NCBI GenBank assembly: GCA_963798865.1
Contig: CAWCVZ010000009.1
Coordinates: 620,001-684,000, forward strand
Length of the DNA: 64,000 nt
From: RBG-16-34-14 sp963798865
GTDB lineage: Bacteria > Bacteroidota > Ignavibacteria > Ignavibacteriales > Ignavibacteriaceae
Reading direction: 5' to 3'
Part shown: positions 1 through 8,965 of the stretch, in pieces
Position numbering within the stretch: the stretch's first letter is position 1
Layout: each line of letters begins with the position of its first letter
The notes under the pieces: model-generated
Databases searched by the model: none
Seen by the model: only the letters and a program-made list of their open reading frames with translations
Told to the model about the DNA's origin: nothing
Translations under genes and position numbers: made by a program

Positions 1-165
1 AGTTTTATTTCTTACTGTCTGATGGTTGAGACTATCACATTGTTTTGAAGGTTACAGGCAAGCCCGATTTTTTTTTTGTTTTTATATCTTTTATTTTGAA
101 AAATATGTAGGTTAAATGTAAGGGAGTTTGTAACCTTTTTGTTTGAAGAAAGGTCAGAATAAGGA

Positions 166-732
166 ATGAAAGGTGTTAATGACCAGGAAATAATTGAGTC
201 GGTTAAAAAAGGCAATCATTCAGATTTTTCCATATTAGTTGAAAGATATAAGAACAAAGCATTTTCTATGTTAACAAGAATGTTAAAAAATAAAATGGAA
301 GCAGAAGAAGTTTTGCAGGATTGTTTTTTAAAAGCATTTAATGCCTTAAATAATTTTAAAGGTGACGCTAAATTTTCAACATGGTTTTATAAGATTGTTT
401 ATAATTCTGCTTTAAGCAGGTTGTCTATTCAAAAAAGAAAAACAGAAATAGAAATGTCTTCTGTTGATGATCATTTTGATTTAAAAAGTGATTATGATTA
501 TAATCTAACAGAGCAGAAAGATTTATCATTATATTTAAAAGAAATGGTAGGAAAGCTGCCGGCAAATTATGCATCGGTAATTTCAATGTTTTACTTGGAA
601 AATTTATCCTGCGAAGAAATAAGCGAAGTTATGGGAACCAATATTAACAATGTTAAAGTTATGCTTCACAGGTCAAGATCAGCTTTAAAAGATATTTTGA
701 TAAAGAATAATTATACCGAGGAATTATTATGA
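166..732 (+). CDS. ECF-family RNA polymerase sigma factor
   Basis: This 188-residue protein is a sigma-70 family sigma factor of the extracytoplasmic function type; it would direct RNA polymerase to a small regulon when released by an anti-sigma factor. Region 2 spans about residues 18-90 (AEEVLQDCFLKAFNAL, then FSTWFYKIVYNSALSRL) and region 4 about residues 128-180 (LPANYASVISMFYLENLS, then a helix-turn-helix ending HRSRSALK). Length is normal for the family. AAGG sits directly before the ATG. The stop codon overlaps the start of the next gene (ATGA), so the two are co-translated. An ECF-like -35 (TGTAACC, 129-135) and a possible -10 (GTCAGAA, 153-159) lie upstream, but they would leave almost no leader, so autoregulation is only a guess. 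The stimulus is unknown. Confidence 0.9.
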   Translation: MKGVNDQEIIESVKKGNHSDFSILVERYKNKAFSMLTRMLKNKMEAEEVLQDCFLKAFNALNNFKGDAKFSTWFYKIVYNSALSRLSIQKRKTEIEMSSVDDHFDLKSDYDYNLTEQKDLSLYLKEMVGKLPANYASVISMFYLENLSCEEISEVMGTNINNVKVMLHRSRSALKDILIKNNYTEELL

Positions 733-1232
733 TTGAATTGAGTGATGACCTGTTGAATAAATATATTGATGGCGAACTCGATAAAAGTATAATGAATCAG
801 GTAAAGATAAAACTTGAATCATCTGCAAAAGATATGATGAATTATAAAGCTCTTTTATCAATTCATAATGAACTAAAAATTATGTCCCCCGAAGTGGTTT
901 CTCCAAATTTTACTTCCACTCTTATGTTAAGGGTGCAGAGAAGTCTGAAGTCTAAAAAGGAACAGAATTTTTTTATTGTGTTGGTTTTATCATTGTTCTT
1001 TTTAATCTGCCTGGGAATTATCGGCTATGTACTTGCCAATTATATTTTTACTGCCGAATCCAGTTCGGGAATGTTTACTGAAATCTCTGTGCACCCTGAA
1101 AATTTAATAACTCTTCTCCGGAATTTCTTTTCAAAAGGAAATATTTCAATAATAGGATCAATCTTTTCATTTATACTGCTTATAACCGGATACTTTTTTT
1201 ATGACAGTATAAAGCAAGCCAAACAACGTTAA
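729..1232 (+). CDS. Putative membrane anti-sigma factor
   Basis: The start codon overlaps the stop of the ECF sigma gene, the usual place for its cognate anti-sigma factor. The N-terminal ~75 residues are cytoplasmic in character and include a motif of the kind LSDDLLNKYIDGELD, which is typical of anti-sigma N-termini. Hydrophobic segments at about residues 80-107 and 140-158 would anchor it in the inner membrane. The zinc-binding His-Cys-Cys signature of ZAS-type anti-sigma factors is absent. The assignment depends mainly on gene order and the N-terminal motif, because the sequence is otherwise poorly conserved. It would hold the sigma factor at the membrane until a signal arrives. Confidence 0.7.
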   Translation: MIELSDDLLNKYIDGELDKSIMNQVKIKLESSAKDMMNYKALLSIHNELKIMSPEVVSPNFTSTLMLRVQRSLKSKKEQNFFIVLVLSLFFLICLGIIGYVLANYIFTAESSSGMFTEISVHPENLITLLRNFFSKGNISIIGSIFSFILLITGYFFYDSIKQAKQR

Positions 1233-1308
1233 TCTCTGTCTCCTCACCTAAAATAATCTTTACTTATATTTACAGATGATAATTTATAATTATAATTAAG
1301 GAGGAATG

Positions 1309-1632
1309 ATGCTTGTTCTAACTACTCCAACTATTGAAGGTAAAAAAATTATTAAATACCATGGACTCGTAAGCGGAGAAGCAATTCTTGGTGCAAATAT
1401 ATTTAAAGATTTCTTTGCAGGAATCAGAGATATAGTGGGCGGTCGTTCTGCTGCTTATGAAAAAGAATTACGAAAAGCTAAAGATATTGCTGTTGATGAA
1501 ATGGTTGCTTCAGCAACTGCACAGGGTGCAAATGCTGTAATTGGTGTTGACCTTGATTATGAAACTATTGGCGGCGGTGGAGGAAATATGCTTATGGTTA
1601 GTGCAAGCGGAACAGCAGTAACATTTGAATAA
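1309..1632 (+). CDS. YbjQ/UPF0145 family protein
   Basis: A 107-residue protein of the YbjQ family (UPF0145, once annotated as heavy-metal-binding). The family pattern is clear: TTPTIEGKKI near the N-terminus, the middle stretch around RDIVGGRSAAYEKEL, and ANAVIGVDLDYETIG near the C-terminus. The biochemical role of the family is not firmly established; members form pentamers. I place the start at the second of two adjacent ATG codons because GGAGG at 1300-1304 is too close to the first. It appears to be a single transcription unit between the sigma/anti-sigma pair and era. Confidence 0.88.
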   Translation: MLVLTTPTIEGKKIIKYHGLVSGEAILGANIFKDFFAGIRDIVGGRSAAYEKELRKAKDIAVDEMVASATAQGANAVIGVDLDYETIGGGGGNMLMVSASGTAVTFE

Positions 1633-1688
1633 AGGCGGAATGTTTAATATGAATTTTTTTCTGTATTTGAACTTGAGTTTTTGTGAAT

Positions 1689-2597
1689 ATGGCTACTAAA
1701 TCAGGATACGCTGCAATTATTGGTTTGCCAAATGCTGGCAAATCAACTTTAATGAATGCACTGCTTGGACAGAAGCTATCTATTGTAACAACTAAGCCTC
1801 AGACAACCCGAAAAAAAATTCTTGGAATTCTTTCATCTGAAGATTACCAGGTTATTTTTCTTGACACTCCCGGCATTATTAAGCCAGAATATCTTTTACA
1901 GGAAAAAATGATGGAAGCTGTAGATGATTCATTAAAAGATGCCGATATAATTATCCTGATTGTTGATATATCTTATAATCCTGAAAAGCAAAATATTTTA
2001 AAGAATGATTTTGTAAATAGTATTCTTTTAAAAACAAACAAACCGGTTTTGTTAATACTTAATAAAATTGATTTGTGCGAACAGGAAAAAGTTAAAAACA
2101 TTATTGAGAAATATGAATCACAAAAAAGATTTAAAAAAGTAATTCCTGTTTCTGCATTACTGAACTTTAATATTGAAAACGTGGTAAATACTATTTTGGA
2201 GAACTTGCCTGAGGGTCCTAAATATTATCCCGATGACATTGTAGCAGAAGAAAATGAAAGATTTTTTGTTTCCGAAATTGTAAGGGAAAAAGTTTTTGAA
2301 TTTTATAAAGAGGAAATTCCTTACAGCACTGAAATTCTTGTCGGAGATTTTAAAGAAAGAGAAGCAAATAAGGATTACATTCTTGCTGAAATAATTGTTG
2401 AAAAAGAGAGCCAGAAAGGAATTATAATTGGTAAGCAGGGAACAGCAATAAAAAACCTTGGTCTGGAAGCACGGAAAGCCATTGAGGATTTTTTGCAGAA
2501 AGAAGTTTATCTTGAACTAAGGGTAAAGGTAAGAAGCAAATGGCGCTCCGATGAAAAACAGCTGAAATCATTTGGATATATAAAACCTAAAGATTAA
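1689..2597 (+). CDS. era: GTPase Era
   Basis: Era is an essential GTPase that binds the 3' end of 16S rRNA and assists 30S subunit maturation. The GTPase domain carries the P-loop GLPNAGKS near residue 13, the switch region with TTKPQTTRKKI, the DTPG motif, and NKID for guanine specificity. The C-terminal KH domain includes IIIGKQGTAIKNLG and ends in a basic segment with KVRSKWRSDEKQL, all characteristic of Era rather than EngA. About 302 residues is the standard length. An in-frame GTG six bases upstream could also serve as start; the ATG is preferred. No strong ribosome binding site is visible. An EamA transporter follows 12 bases later. Confidence 0.96.
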   Translation: MATKSGYAAIIGLPNAGKSTLMNALLGQKLSIVTTKPQTTRKKILGILSSEDYQVIFLDTPGIIKPEYLLQEKMMEAVDDSLKDADIIILIVDISYNPEKQNILKNDFVNSILLKTNKPVLLILNKIDLCEQEKVKNIIEKYESQKRFKKVIPVSALLNFNIENVVNTILENLPEGPKYYPDDIVAEENERFFVSEIVREKVFEFYKEEIPYSTEILVGDFKEREANKDYILAEIIVEKESQKGIIIGKQGTAIKNLGLEARKAIEDFLQKEVYLELRVKVRSKWRSDEKQLKSFGYIKPKD

Positions 2598-2609
2598 AAA
2601 ACTTTCCTG

Positions 2610-3503
2610 ATGAAAAAGTACTTTCCCGAAACTCTGCTGATGTTAAATACAATAATCTGGGGTGCCACCTTTGTAATTATAAAATCTGCATTAACGGATA
2701 TCTCACCTCTACTTTTTATTTCCATAAGATTTTTGTTTGCAACAATAATTCTTATTCCGTTTGCTTTTAAAATTTTCAGAAGTATTGATAAAAAAACTTT
2801 TTTAGGAGGGCTGTTACTTGGTTTTTTATATTTTGTTGGTTTTTCAACCCAAACAGTAGGTTTAAATTATACCACCGCAACAAAATCAGCTTTTATAACC
2901 GGAACATTTATAATGTTCACTCCATTTTTTCAAATTCTTATTGAAAAAAAAATACCATCAAAAGGAGTTATTGCGGGCATACTACTTGCATTAATCGGGT
3001 TAATTTTTCTTACGAGCAAAGGCAATTCTTTATTAGCGGCATTTACAGAAATAAATCAGAATTTTAATATCGGGGATTTTCTTACACTCATTTGCGCAAT
3101 AACTTTTTCACTATATATAGTCTATCTGGACATTATCAGCAAAAAAGCAGATTACAAACCATTAGTGTTTCTTCAGATATCTGTTACTGGAGTTTGCGGA
3201 ATTTTATTTTCACTTCTCTTTACAGTTTGGAAGGTTGAAAAAGTTCATTTTAATTTCAGCAATAATTTATTATTTGCTCTTCTTTACACTTCGGTTCTTG
3301 CAACAGTTTTAACAACAACGCTTCAAACTATGTATCAGAAGTTTGTTTCACCGTCGGTTGCAGGAATAATTTTATCATTCGAGCCAATATTTGCAGCACT
3401 TTTTGCTTTCTTTCTGTTGAGTGAAAAAATATCTAACTTTGGATTAATAGGATGCCTGCTTATTTTTTCCGGATTGATAGTCTCGGAAATTTATAAAAAG
3501 TAA
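2610..3503 (+). CDS. DMT superfamily (EamA) transporter
   Basis: This 297-residue protein is almost wholly hydrophobic, with about ten predicted transmembrane helices arranged as two tandem EamA repeats. The first repeat covers roughly residues 8-135 (TIIWGATFVIIKSALTDISP is the typical opening) and the second 155-295 (ending in SFEPIFAALFAFFLLSEKIS, the diagnostic repeat end). EamA proteins export metabolites or amino acids, but the substrate cannot be read from sequence. It lies 12 bases after era and 15 bases before the acylphosphatase gene, so it is probably cotranscribed with them. Confidence 0.9.
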   Translation: MKKYFPETLLMLNTIIWGATFVIIKSALTDISPLLFISIRFLFATIILIPFAFKIFRSIDKKTFLGGLLLGFLYFVGFSTQTVGLNYTTATKSAFITGTFIMFTPFFQILIEKKIPSKGVIAGILLALIGLIFLTSKGNSLLAAFTEINQNFNIGDFLTLICAITFSLYIVYLDIISKKADYKPLVFLQISVTGVCGILFSLLFTVWKVEKVHFNFSNNLLFALLYTSVLATVLTTTLQTMYQKFVSPSVAGIILSFEPIFAALFAFFLLSEKISNFGLIGCLLIFSGLIVSEIYKK

Positions 3504-3518
3504 AACAAGTTTTATAAA

Positions 3519-3803
3519 ATGAATAAGGATTTAGCTAGAGCAGAAATTTTGATAAATGGTCTGGTGCAGGGTGTTGGATTCAGATATTTTATTTACAGGA
3601 TTGCTGTTGGCCTGCAGCTGAAAGGTTTTACAGAAAATCTTTTTAACGGAGAAGTTATCACTGTTGTTGAAGGAAATAGATCGGAAATTGAGGATCTTTA
3701 TAAAAAGATAATTGTCGGACCATCAAACTCTTCAGTTAGAAAACATAATATTATCTGGCAGGAACCCAAAAACGAATTTAAACAATTTGAGATAAAACAT
3801 TAA
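3519..3803 (+). CDS. acyP: Acylphosphatase
   Basis: A 94-residue acylphosphatase, which hydrolyses carboxyl-phosphate bonds in small acyl phosphates. The signature VQGVGFRYF at residues 16-24 supplies the phosphate-binding loop and the catalytic arginine. GFTENLFNGEV at about residues 37-47 supplies the catalytic asparagine in the usual position. The length matches the family. The stop codon TAATG overlaps the ATG of ispF, which implies translational coupling, although the two enzymes are not known to share a pathway. Confidence 0.93.
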   Translation: MNKDLARAEILINGLVQGVGFRYFIYRIAVGLQLKGFTENLFNGEVITVVEGNRSEIEDLYKKIIVGPSNSSVRKHNIIWQEPKNEFKQFEIKH

Positions 3804-4285
3804 TGCAGGAATTCAGAACAGGAATTGGATTTGATGTTCACGCTTTTTCAGATAACCGCAAATTAATAATTGGCGGGGTTGAAATTCCATTTGAGAAAGG
3901 CCTTGCCGGGCATTCTGATGCTGATGTTCTTCTTCATGCAATAAGTGACGCACTTCTTGGAGCTCTTGCACTTGGGGATATCGGAAAATATTTCCCTGAT
4001 TATGATCCTAAATTTAAAAATGCAAACAGCGGTTTTTTACTTTCAGAAGTTTTTAAAATGATTGAGGGAAATGGTTATGCAACAGGTAATGTGGATGCGG
4101 TTTTAATGCTGCAGAGACCCAAAATAGCTCCGTATATAGAAGATATGAGAGAAAAGATTGCCGGTATCTTAAAGGTTAGCACTGATAAAATTTCCATAAA
4201 GGCAACAACTACAGAAAGATTAGGATTTACAGGCAGGGAAGAAGGTGTTGCAGCTATGGCTTCTGTTTTACTTATAAAGGTTTAG
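3803..4285 (+). CDS. ispF: 2-C-methyl-D-erythritol 2,4-cyclodiphosphate synthase
   Basis: IspF converts CDP-methylerythritol phosphate to the cyclic diphosphate in the non-mevalonate isoprenoid pathway. The metal-binding Asp and His appear in GIGFDVHAF (residues 7-15), and the second conserved stretch is HSDADVLLHAISDALLGA, with the final signature TTTERLGFTGREEGVAA near the C-terminus. At 160 residues it is full length. The start overlaps the acylphosphatase stop. No other isoprenoid gene is in this window. Confidence 0.97.
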   Translation: MQEFRTGIGFDVHAFSDNRKLIIGGVEIPFEKGLAGHSDADVLLHAISDALLGALALGDIGKYFPDYDPKFKNANSGFLLSEVFKMIEGNGYATGNVDAVLMLQRPKIAPYIEDMREKIAGILKVSTDKISIKATTTERLGFTGREEGVAAMASVLLIKV

Positions 4286-4288
4286 AGG

Positions 4289-4903
4289 ATGATCGAAAAC
4301 ATTCTGAATCATCTCTCTGATTTAAGTCCCCTATTAATCTATTTAATTCTATTCCTCTTTTCCTTTATAGAAAATGTTTTTCCGCCTTCACCGAGCGACC
4401 TTGTGGTAGTTGTTGGAGGTTCATTAATTGCAACGGGACCGATTAATTTTATTCCGACATTAATTTTTACAACTGTTGGAAGCATACTTGGTTTTTTTAC
4501 TCTCTATTATATTGGATCCCAGGTTGATAAAAAATTTATCAGGGCAGGAAAAATGAAATTTATTTCTGCGCAAGCTGTTGCAACAGTGGAAGAATGGTTC
4601 AATAAATGGGGCTATACAATTATTCTGATTAACAGATTTTTACCGGGTACAAGGTCTGTCATTTCGTTCTTTGCTGGATTAAGTGAGTTAAAAATTATAA
4701 AGACAATTATTCTCGCAACAATCAGCGCTTTAGTTTGGAATGCGGTTATTATTTACCTGGGAATTATTTTTGGTAATAATATAGAGCGTGTCGATTTTTA
4801 TCTATCACGTTACCAGGAAATAGTTTTTATTCTTACCGGGGCGGTAATTTTATTTTTTGTTATCAAACACTTCTTCTTTAATAAAAAGAAAAGTAAAACC
4901 TGA
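4289..4903 (+). CDS. DedA family membrane protein
   Basis: A 204-residue DedA/VTT-domain integral membrane protein. Family hallmarks are ENVFPPSPSDLVVVVGG near residues 27-43 and the segment NRFLPGTRSVISFFAGL at about residues 112-130, which contains the conserved arginines of the family. Several DedA proteins act in undecaprenyl-phosphate or phospholipid flipping and envelope homeostasis. The specific lipid cannot be told from sequence. Four to five hydrophobic segments are visible, and the tail is lysine-rich and cytoplasmic. The stop codon overlaps the next start (TGATG), consistent with one operon that includes lnt. Confidence 0.9.
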   Translation: MIENILNHLSDLSPLLIYLILFLFSFIENVFPPSPSDLVVVVGGSLIATGPINFIPTLIFTTVGSILGFFTLYYIGSQVDKKFIRAGKMKFISAQAVATVEEWFNKWGYTIILINRFLPGTRSVISFFAGLSELKIIKTIILATISALVWNAVIIYLGIIFGNNIERVDFYLSRYQEIVFILTGAVILFFVIKHFFFNKKKSKT

Positions 4904-6585
4904 TGTTCAAATTAAAGAATAGGAAAACAAAATCTCCTGAAGAAAAAAAAGTAAAAAATAAGGAGAGGCTCTTACTTATTCTTTCGGGAATTTTATTAGG
5001 AATTTCATTCCCGCCATTTCCTTTCCCGTTTACAATTTTAATTTTTGTCGGATTAATTCCTTACCTCAAAGTTATAGAAAACAAAGAGCGACTAATTGAT
5101 ATAAACCGCTCAACCTATCTTATGGCTTTTATTTTCAGCTTAATTACAATTTACTGGGTTGGAAGCTGGCAGAAAGAATCTGATCCTTTTTTAATGATTT
5201 CAGGTGCACTTCTTTTATTTGTAAATCCTGTTCAGTTATTAATTCCATCAACACTTTACTATTTCACAAAGAAATTATTTAAACGAAATATAGCACTGTA
5301 TGTTTTTCCGCTTTTCTGGATATCATACGAATATTTTACAATGATAACTGAAATCCATTTCCCATGGGTTACTTTGGGAAACGGACTATCTTTATTTAAT
5401 GATTTTATCCAGGCTGCAGATATTATTGGTTCACTTGGTCTTTCTCTTATTATTATTTATATAAATATTTTTTTGTATAAAGCTTTTATCAATTTTAAAA
5501 TTTCCGAAAAAAAATTTTATCTTAATTTTTCTACTGCCGTTTTAATTTTTATTGCCGTACTTATTTACGGCTTTATTCAAAAATCATCATACGATGTATC
5601 AGGGAAAAAAATCCGCATTGGATTAATTCAGCCAAATTTGGATCCCTGGGATAAATGGTCAATGGGAGATTTAAATTCACTTCTTAATCTTTATTTAGGA
5701 CTTTCGCAGGAAGCTATAAATGAAGGTGCTCAACTTCTTATCTGGCCGGAAACTGCATTGCCGGTTTATCTTATGGATGGAAATCATCAATCAATTGTAG
5801 ATTCGCTTTATAAATTCCTTGAAAGGAATAAAATTTATCTTCTTACAGGCATGCCTGATTTAATTTATTATAACAAAGCTGATCATCCCGATGATGCGAA
5901 ATATAGTAAGGCAGGAGATTTTTATTATTCAACTTTTAATGCGATTATTCTTCTGTCTCCAAGCACAAGAGATATTCAAAGATATGGAAAAAGTAAGCTT
6001 GTTCCCTTTGGCGAAAAAGTTCCGTATGCAGATAAAATTCCTTTTTTAGGAAGTTTAATTAAATGGGGAGTTGGAATTACAGGCTGGAATATTGGTCGTG
6101 ACACGACGGTTTTTTCACTACCTTTTCCTGAAGCAAAAAATAAATCAATTGCATATTCAAAGACAGATTCACTTCATATTGATGGACTTGTTTGTTACGA
6201 ATCTATATTTCCGGATTTTGTTGCGCAGTTTGTTGATAAGGGTGCTGAAATGATTGCTATTGTTACAAATGACAGCTGGTATGGAAAATTAAGCGGACCT
6301 TATCAGCATAAAGAATATGCTTCACTTCGCGCTGTTGAAAACCGGCGAAGTGTTGTTAGAGCAGCAAATGGAGGAATAAGCTGCATTATTAATCCATTGG
6401 GAGTTACGCAAACAGAAACTAAAATGTTTGAAAAATTTTTTGTTGTTGGTGACGTAACAATTGAAAATAAAAAATCTTTTTTTACAAAAAACCCTTTAAT
6501 AATCCCGGTTTTATCTTCGGCTTTTTCTATATGGATACTTGGATTATTCATTCTTAAAAAAATTAAAATTAAATTTAAACTGTAA
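4903..6585 (+). CDS. lnt: Apolipoprotein N-acyltransferase
   Basis: Lnt adds the third acyl chain to the N-terminal cysteine of lipoproteins at the outer face of the inner membrane. About 220 N-terminal residues form a membrane domain of several helices. This is followed by a periplasmic nitrilase-type domain with the catalytic triad visible as Glu in LIWPETALP, Lys in KSKLVPFGEKVPY and Cys in LVCYESIFPDF. A last helix precedes the C-terminus. At 560 residues it is slightly longer than average. The window encodes several lipoproteins that could be substrates. The stop overlaps the start of the threonine aldolase gene (TAATG). Confidence 0.95.
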   Translation: MFKLKNRKTKSPEEKKVKNKERLLLILSGILLGISFPPFPFPFTILIFVGLIPYLKVIENKERLIDINRSTYLMAFIFSLITIYWVGSWQKESDPFLMISGALLLFVNPVQLLIPSTLYYFTKKLFKRNIALYVFPLFWISYEYFTMITEIHFPWVTLGNGLSLFNDFIQAADIIGSLGLSLIIIYINIFLYKAFINFKISEKKFYLNFSTAVLIFIAVLIYGFIQKSSYDVSGKKIRIGLIQPNLDPWDKWSMGDLNSLLNLYLGLSQEAINEGAQLLIWPETALPVYLMDGNHQSIVDSLYKFLERNKIYLLTGMPDLIYYNKADHPDDAKYSKAGDFYYSTFNAIILLSPSTRDIQRYGKSKLVPFGEKVPYADKIPFLGSLIKWGVGITGWNIGRDTTVFSLPFPEAKNKSIAYSKTDSLHIDGLVCYESIFPDFVAQFVDKGAEMIAIVTNDSWYGKLSGPYQHKEYASLRAVENRRSVVRAANGGISCIINPLGVTQTETKMFEKFFVVGDVTIENKKSFFTKNPLIIPVLSSAFSIWILGLFILKKIKIKFKL

Positions 6586-7616
6586 TGCAAAAAATTATTG
6601 ATCTTAGAAGTGATACTGTTACCAAACCTTCAGAAGCAATGCGCAAAGCTATGTATGAAGCTGAAGTCGGCGATGATGTTTTTAAAGAAGACCCGACTGT
6701 AAATAAACTTGAGGAATATACAGCTGAATTATTTGGCAAAGAAGCTGCATTGTTTGTATCAAGCGGGGTAATGGGAAACCAGGTTTGTCTGAACGTTCTT
6801 ACAAATCCAGGTGATGAAGTTATCTGCGAAAGAGATGCTCACATTTTCAATTATGAATCCGGATCACCGGCAAAGTTAAGTGGAATTCAGCTTAACCCTG
6901 TGGTTGGAAAAAGAGGCGTAATAAATCCGGAACAGGTTGAAGCAGTTATAAGACCTTCAAGCGCTTATTATATGCCCCGAACAAAAGTTATTGCTCTTGA
7001 AAATACTCATAACCGGGCAAGCGGTGCGGTTTATCCTTTGGAAAAAATTATTGAGATGGAGAAGCTTGTAAAAAAATATAATCTGTTTTTTCATCTTGAT
7101 GGGGCAAGAATCTGGAACGCATCAGTTGCAACCGGAATTCCGGTTAAAGATTATTCGAGCCATTTTGATTCTATGTCTTGTTGTTTTTCAAAAGGGCTTG
7201 GAGCCCCGGTTGGTTCCATTATTTCCAGTACAAAAGATTTTATTAAAGAAGCATATAGAATCCGCAAATCCTGGGGCGGCGGAATGAGACAGGCTGGTAT
7301 TTTAGCAGCAGCAGCTTTATATGCTCTAAAGAATAATATAGAAAGACTTTCTGAAGATCATGAAAAAGCAAAGATCCTGGCAAAAACAATTAATGAAAAT
7401 CCTTCATTAGAAATTGATATAGATTCTGTTCAGACTAATATTCTTATCTTCAAACCTTTGAAAATTAAAGTGGATGATGCTATAAAAATTTGTAAGGAAA
7501 ATGGGTTGCTAATTTCCGCAGGAAAGATTGATTCAATCAGGGTAGTTACTCATATGGATGTTAGTTTTGAGGATATTAAAAAAACAGTTGAAATCCTTAA
7601 TAAAGTATTTATTTAA
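6585..7616 (+). CDS. ltaE: Low-specificity L-threonine aldolase
   Basis: A PLP-dependent fold-type I enzyme that cleaves L-threonine and allo-threonine to glycine and acetaldehyde. The opening IDLRSDTVTKPSEAMRKAM is diagnostic of the family. The PLP-contacting aspartate lies in FFHLDGARIWNA, and the Schiff-base lysine in CCFSKGLGAPVGS at about residue 200. The 343-residue length is standard. It begins within the stop of lnt and is the last gene of the run that starts at era. Confidence 0.94.
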   Translation: MQKIIDLRSDTVTKPSEAMRKAMYEAEVGDDVFKEDPTVNKLEEYTAELFGKEAALFVSSGVMGNQVCLNVLTNPGDEVICERDAHIFNYESGSPAKLSGIQLNPVVGKRGVINPEQVEAVIRPSSAYYMPRTKVIALENTHNRASGAVYPLEKIIEMEKLVKKYNLFFHLDGARIWNASVATGIPVKDYSSHFDSMSCCFSKGLGAPVGSIISSTKDFIKEAYRIRKSWGGGMRQAGILAAAALYALKNNIERLSEDHEKAKILAKTINENPSLEIDIDSVQTNILIFKPLKIKVDDAIKICKENGLLISAGKIDSIRVVTHMDVSFEDIKKTVEILNKVFI

Positions 7617-7705
7617 GGTTTATTTTTATTCTTATTAATTGCTAAGATTACCAAAAGATTTTGTTATTTTTGGGGTGTAAAGAATTTTTTAAGAGAGGTT
7701 TTATT

Positions 7706-8938
7706 ATGAAATTCAAATCCATTCTTACATTCTCAATCATTTTAACATGTTTTACAATAACCCAGGCTCAGGAAACTCGCGACAAAGGTACTTTTGTTAA
7801 AAAACAGCAGGGGTTTTACAATGAAATATTAAAAGCTCTGGGTGATACAACTGAAAAGGAAAATAAAGACACATTAATTTATAAAGTAGATGTAACCGGA
7901 AAAGATTTTCCAAAATCTGTAGATGAGTTTACAAGCTGCTGGTACAATGATCCAATATCCCAGGGAAGAACAGGAACTTGCTGGTGTTTTTCTACAACTT
8001 CATTTCTTGAATCTGAAGTATACCGTACTCAGCAGAAAAAAGTAAAGCTCTCGGAGATGTATACAGTTTACTGGGAATATTTAGAAAAAGCTGCAAGGTA
8101 TGTTGATGAAAAAGGTAATTCAGAGTTTGGTGAAGGTTCGGAAGCAAATGCTGTTTTGAGAGTCTGGAAAAAATATGGAGTAGTTCCCGAAGAAGTTTAC
8201 AATGGTTTGAAACCGGGTCAGAAATTTCATGATCATAAAAAAATGTTTGATGAAATGAATTCATATCTCAAGGGTTTAAAAGAATCTGACAACTGGAACA
8301 AAAATGAAGCGCTTTCAGAAATCAAAAAAATATTAAATGCTTATTTAGGCGAACCGCCTGTTGAATTTGTAAACCAGGAAATTAAATTCACTCCCAAAGA
8401 ATACCTTGATAAATATCTTAAAATAAATCTTAATGATTATGTTGATATATTATCCTACATGCAGCAGCCATATTACAAACAGGTAGAATATGAAGTGCCT
8501 GATAACTGGTGGCATAATAAAGATTACTATAATGTTCCTCTCGATGAATTTATGTCTTCATTAAAAAAGGCTGTAAAGAATAGATACTCTGTTGCGATTG
8601 GCGGAGATGTTTCCGAAGCAGGGTATCTTCCAAGAAATGATGTTGCAATAGTTCCCACATTTGATATTCCATCTGCATATATTGATGAAAACGCAAGACA
8701 GTTCCGCTTCAGTAATAAAACTACTACTGATGATCATGGGATTCATCTTGTTGGTTACATGAATAAGAATGGAAAAGACTGGTTCCTGATTAAAGATTCA
8801 GGATCAGGTTCCAGGGATGGAAATAACAAGGGCTATTATTTTTATAATGAAGATTACGTAAAATTAAAAATGATGGATTTTATGGTTCATAAAGATGCAG
8901 TAAAGGATGTATTGGATAAATTCAGCAATAAGAATTAA
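7706..8938 (+). CDS. Secreted C1 family cysteine peptidase (bleomycin hydrolase-like)
   Basis: A papain-fold peptidase related to aminopeptidase C/bleomycin hydrolase. The catalytic Cys is at about residue 92 in QGRTGTCWCFSTTSFLESE, the oxyanion Gln is at the start of that motif, and the active-site His lies in DDHGIHLVGYMNK. The usual Asn region appears as LIKDSGSGSRDGNNKG, with Asp where Asn is common. An N-terminal signal peptide (residues 1-22, ending TQAQ) indicates export, unlike classical cytoplasmic PepC. I chose the ATG preceded by AAGAGAGG; a longer in-frame reading lacks a signal peptide start. It stands alone between two unrelated genes. Confidence 0.88.
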   Translation: MKFKSILTFSIILTCFTITQAQETRDKGTFVKKQQGFYNEILKALGDTTEKENKDTLIYKVDVTGKDFPKSVDEFTSCWYNDPISQGRTGTCWCFSTTSFLESEVYRTQQKKVKLSEMYTVYWEYLEKAARYVDEKGNSEFGEGSEANAVLRVWKKYGVVPEEVYNGLKPGQKFHDHKKMFDEMNSYLKGLKESDNWNKNEALSEIKKILNAYLGEPPVEFVNQEIKFTPKEYLDKYLKINLNDYVDILSYMQQPYYKQVEYEVPDNWWHNKDYYNVPLDEFMSSLKKAVKNRYSVAIGGDVSEAGYLPRNDVAIVPTFDIPSAYIDENARQFRFSNKTTTDDHGIHLVGYMNKNGKDWFLIKDSGSGSRDGNNKGYYFYNEDYVKLKMMDFMVHKDAVKDVLDKFSNKN

Positions 8939-8965
8939 ACAAAAAAAAATATTTACGGGGGCTAT

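Noticed and set aside
1..165. Gene fragment at the left edge
   Set aside because: The minus-strand frame there is AT-rich, lacks features and overlaps the sigma factor start.
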